Source: Rhodospirillales bacterium
GTDB lineage: Bacteria; Pseudomonadota; Alphaproteobacteria; Rhodospirillales_A; Casp-alpha2
Assembly (NCBI GenBank): GCA_016763915.1
Contig: JAESSX010000131.1
Span: 1 to 7,771 of the forward strand
DNA length: 7,771 bases
Direction of reading: 5' to 3'
Each line of letters starts with the position of its first letter. The first letter of the stretch is position 1. Under the pieces are notes generated by a model. That model did not search any database and was not told the origin of the DNA. It saw only the letters and a list, made by a program, of their open reading frames with translations. The translations under genes were made by a program, and so were the position numbers. Shown here piece by piece: positions 5,310-7,771 of this stretch.

Positions 5310-7307
5310 TTAGTTTTCAAAGCGTCCGTTCAAGGCCCGGGCCATCCGATCGATAACGCCGGTCCAATCCTTTGTTTTCTCCTGGCGGAACAGGCGCATC
5401 TCCGGATACCAGGGACTGTCGTCGCGATCCAGCAGCCATCTCCAATCCGGTGGGGTCATCAGCAGCGCCCATGTGGAAACCCCCAACGAGCCGGCCAACA
5501 GGAGGGTAATGTTGTCGATGGAAATAACCGAGTCCATCGCCGCAATCTGGCTCGAAAGTCCGTCGATATCCCCGAACGGATCAATGTCGGGGTCAACCAG
5601 GACATCAATGCCATGATCCCGTCTGAGGCCGTTCAGTTCGTCCGCTACGTCGCCGTACTGGAGGTTCACGAACGCACACCGGGGGTGGGATAAAACCGGC
5701 AGCCAGTCCTCCAGCGCGAGAGAGCGCCCGCCGCCGGTATGCATCGAGATGCTGCGCCAGGAAATGCCAACCAGATGCTTGTCCGGAAACCGTTCCCGAT
5801 ACCGCGCCCTCAGTTGCGCCGTCCGCTCCGGGTCCGCCTTAAGGAACCCGCAAGGCGTTGAAAAAGAAGCTATATCCGGCCTGAACCAGCCGCCAAGATC
5901 GCCCACCGGCGCCTGAAAATCGATGTCTTCGTAGCGCAGGCCGGAAGCCGGCAATTCCCCCTTGGCAATACACTCGATCCCGGGAAAGGACCGTTGGTAC
6001 AAAGGCACCAGTCTCGGATCACTTTCCAGAATCACCCTGGCCCCGGTCGCAATCAGGTCAGGAAGAATGCCTGCGAACAGGATCTCGTCGCCGACCCCCT
6101 GTTCGGCCCAGATCAGAATTGTCTTGTTTGCAATATCCGACCCGTCCCACTCGGAAACAGGAATTTCGGGTTTGTTGCTATATTCATCCAGACGCCACCG
6201 CCAATGGTATGCGTCCCATCCTTCCCGGAAACGGCCAGCCATCAAATGGAGGAGCCCCAGAATGTAGTGGGCTTCAGCGCAATCGGCGTCAATTTCAAGG
6301 GCCTTCAATTGCCAGGCTTCAGCGTCGTCCAACTGGCCCATTTCCAGGGAAGCAACGCCTAAGTTGCTATGCACGTCCGCAAAATCCGGGTTCAGGGACA
6401 AGGCCTGTTGATAACTTTCAACAGCATCTTCAATGCGTCCCAATTCCTTGAACACCGTTCCCAGGCTGTTATGCGCTTCGGGGCTGTTCGGCATTAGGGC
6501 CACGGCGTGTTGATAGCTGACCAGGGCTTCATCCTGGCGGCCCTGTTTCCGTAATGCTTTTCCGAGGCCAAGGTGAGCATCTAAAAAATCAGGATTGATG
6601 GCCAGGGCGGTGCGATAGCATGCCTCGGCTTCCTCCCGCCGCAACATTTTCAACAAGGCGTTTCCCAGATTGATGTGTGCCTTGACAAAATCCTGATTGA
6701 TTTCAAGAGCGGACCGAAAACAAGCGACGGCTTCTTCCAAACGCCCCAGCTCCTTGAGCGCCACGCCTTTGTTGCTTAGCACCTCCGGAAAATCCGGTTT
6801 GAGGACAAGAGCATTCTGATAACCGGCGACCGCATCTTCCAATCGCCCCAGTCGATGGAGCACGCTCCCCAGATCCGCATGATAGGCGGGCTCATTGGAA
6901 TTTCCCTCAATGGCCTTGATAAACAAAGGCACGGCCCTTTCGTTTCTGTCGGTTTGGCGCGCGATCAAACCCAGAAAGTAGTTGGCGTTTGGGTTATTGG
7001 GGTCGGCTTCTAGAATTTTCAGATAGAGTTTTTCCGCCTCTTCCAGAAAGCCCTTTTGATGCAAATCCAACCCTTGGCGAAGGATTTCTTCAATGAGGCG
7101 TTGTAACTCTTGATATTTCTCATCGTCAGCGGCCTGCCCCTCGTTCCGAGGGGTATCTCCGCTCCCCTTGAGACCGGCCTCCTTCGTTTCCCGCATTTGA
7201 CCGCCGGGTTTTACATCCCTGCTCATAACCTGGTCCCATGAATCGGTAGCCGGTCCCCCTGATGAAGAAGACAAAAAGGGCCCGGCGTTAGCGTCCGAAG
7301 ACAGCAT
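5310..7307 (-). CDS. TPR-repeat protein with GT-B glycosyltransferase-like domain (probable flagellin glycosylation)
   Basis: The 665-residue protein begins with a polar Ser/Gly-rich leader (1-65), then about eight TPR units (71-365; for example GRLEDAVAGYQNALVLKPDF and GRLEEAVACFRSALEINQDF), and a C-terminal GT-B half-domain (385-665). Motifs in the latter are AEQGVGDEILFA at 401-412, GISWRS at 514-519, VNLQYGD at 547-553, SIDN at 596-599, and PPDWRWLLDRDDSPWYPEMR near 620-638. These define the TPR-GT9/GT41-like family found beside flagellin genes in alphaproteobacteria and proposed to O-glycosylate flagellin in the cytoplasm before export. Where relatives as I recall them have VHLAG, this one has LLLAG, losing a histidine at 603. 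The start is uncertain: ATG 7307 lacks a good RBS, and in-frame ATGs at 7226 and 7196 would remove 27 or 37 leader residues. The gene converges on the AT-rich methyltransferase and lies downstream of the small protein gene at the right edge. Confidence 0.87.
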   Translation of the reverse strand: MLSSDANAGPFLSSSSGGPATDSWDQVMSRDVKPGGQMRETKEAGLKGSGDTPRNEGQAADDEKYQELQRLIEEILRQGLDLHQKGFLEEAEKLYLKILEADPNNPNANYFLGLIARQTDRNERAVPLFIKAIEGNSNEPAYHADLGSVLHRLGRLEDAVAGYQNALVLKPDFPEVLSNKGVALKELGRLEEAVACFRSALEINQDFVKAHINLGNALLKMLRREEAEACYRTALAINPDFLDAHLGLGKALRKQGRQDEALVSYQHAVALMPNSPEAHNSLGTVFKELGRIEDAVESYQQALSLNPDFADVHSNLGVASLEMGQLDDAEAWQLKALEIDADCAEAHYILGLLHLMAGRFREGWDAYHWRWRLDEYSNKPEIPVSEWDGSDIANKTILIWAEQGVGDEILFAGILPDLIATGARVILESDPRLVPLYQRSFPGIECIAKGELPASGLRYEDIDFQAPVGDLGGWFRPDIASFSTPCGFLKADPERTAQLRARYRERFPDKHLVGISWRSISMHTGGGRSLALEDWLPVLSHPRCAFVNLQYGDVADELNGLRRDHGIDVLVDPDIDPFGDIDGLSSQIAAMDSVISIDNITLLLAGSLGVSTWALLMTPPDWRWLLDRDDSPWYPEMRLFRQEKTKDWTGVIDRMARALNGRFEN

Positions 7308-7390
7308 ATCGTCTACGATACACTGGTACCTTTTAAATGCCTGATTTTTTTTGGGGAGGAAAAAAAGGTCCCGGTGAGCACGCAGTTAGC

Positions 7391-7419
7391 CCCTTCGGCG
7401 TCCTTACAACGCCAAAGGG
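7391..7419 (-). promoter_or_regulatory. Ten-base-pair hairpin in the probable leader of the TPR-glycosyltransferase gene
   Basis: In the - strand RNA, CCCUUUGGCG pairs with CGCCGAAGGG around a 9-base loop, giving ten pairs with one U-G wobble; on the + strand the same position is a C/A mismatch. This favours a role in the - strand transcript, about 85 bases before the ATG at 7307. A run of seven T on the - strand follows some 24 bases later (7366-7360), too far for a standard terminator. The remaining gap (7308-7522) shows an ACCTTTT/AAAAGGT repeat at 7328-7334 and 7363-7369 and no gene. No clear sigma-54 or sigma-28 promoter was seen. Confidence 0.3.
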
Positions 7420-7522
7420 TCATACGGCGTGCCCAGTCCCGGGCAAATGACCTTCGATGTCACGAAAGTTCGTAACGCGGTCGATTAACGGTCTCGCTTA
7501 ACACGACCCGGCCAGGATACCC

Positions 7523-7771
7523 TTAATCCTGTTCCTGGCCTGTCGTGCCATCCGTAACTGCATCCGCCGATGGCGAATTCGAAGTCGGTGCCGAAGACTC
7601 GACCTTCGGGCTGCTTTCCGCTTTGCCCTGGTGTGCGTTGGACTGCTCGGGGGCTTGTTGTGCTTGCTCCGATTCGTTGCTCCGGGCATAGGCGGCCACC
7701 GCCTTCTTCGACGGGTACTGGAAGGTGACCTGACCGGTTCCGGTGTCGCGGACTTCCGTCACGAAAACGCC
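7523..7771 (-). CDS. Small uncharacterised protein, C-terminal part, weakly FlaG-like (5' end outside window)
   Basis: The frame is open from the window edge to a TAA at 7525-7523, giving 82 visible residues; the GTG at 7762 is preceded in frame by Gly-Val-Phe and is probably internal. The segment VTEVRDTGTGQVTFQYPSKK followed by AVAAYAR resembles the FlaG C-terminal pattern (V.V.D..TGEV..QIP.E) and small proteins next to flagellin genes in Rhodospirillales. The last 45 residues are a Ser/Gln/Glu-rich disordered tail with no cysteine or membrane segment. It is read in the same direction as the TPR-glycosyltransferase gene 215 bases downstream. The assignment is tentative because the match is one short motif. 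Confidence 0.6.
   Translation of the reverse strand, partial: GVFVTEVRDTGTGQVTFQYPSKKAVAAYARSNESEQAQQAPEQSNAHQGKAESSPKVESSAPTSNSPSADAVTDGTTGQEQD

Noticed and set aside
5232..5693. Open + strand frame of 153 codons
   Set aside because: It is opposite the conserved C-terminal glycosyltransferase motifs and starts inside the terminator-like hairpin.
7420..7522. Possible tRNA-like segment with AGTTCGTAAC
   Set aside because: No acceptor, D or anticodon stems can be folded around it.
7498..7689. 63-codon - strand frame rich in Arg
   Set aside because: It overlaps the FlaG-like frame in another phase and shows only Arg/His/Ser-rich shadow composition.

Overview
The window reads as a flagellin-modification locus of an alphaproteobacterium, most likely from the Rhodospirillales side of the class. 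This rests on moderately high G+C over most of the window, a flagellin/FlgL-family C-terminus of the type seen in that group, and the pairing of TPR proteins with glycan-type enzymes. The organism call is an inference from protein style, not a database match.

Layout. The left end (1-648, + strand) is the C-terminal part of a flagellin/hook-associated (FlgL-like) protein that begins outside the window. After a 160-bp gap with a weak hairpin/T-run, an operator-like palindrome and a TATAAT box, comes a 775-residue cobalamin-binding radical SAM protein (809-3136, +). It carries an unusual C-terminal addition: a CxxC...CxxC zinc-ribbon-like segment and then TPR repeats. A class I SAM methyltransferase follows on the same strand (3295-3993). 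Next is a decayed insertion-sequence fragment holding only the C-terminus of an IS1380-type transposase (4009-4182). A second, visibly AT-rich methyltransferase gene (4360-5103) then looks laterally acquired. The right half is on the opposite strand: a 665-residue TPR-glycosyltransferase-type protein (7307-5310) and, at the edge, the C-terminal part of a small protein with a weak FlaG-like motif (7771-7523). The two gene sets converge at about 5104-5309.

How the genes may work together. TPR proteins fused to a GT9/GT41-like (GT-B) domain are known companions of flagellin genes in alphaproteobacteria, where they act as candidate protein O-glycosyltransferases. Here the same kind of TPR module is also attached to a B12/radical SAM enzyme, and two methyltransferases lie between them. 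A reasonable model is that the TPR-GT protein adds a sugar to flagellin, and the radical SAM enzyme and methyltransferases modify that sugar or the protein, with the TPR modules giving shared target recognition. The sequence shows the domains and their homology; the shared target is inference.

No tRNA, rRNA, CRISPR array or complete mobile element was found. The only gene-free stretch longer than 300 bases (3994-4359) holds the transposase remnant and possible IS end.
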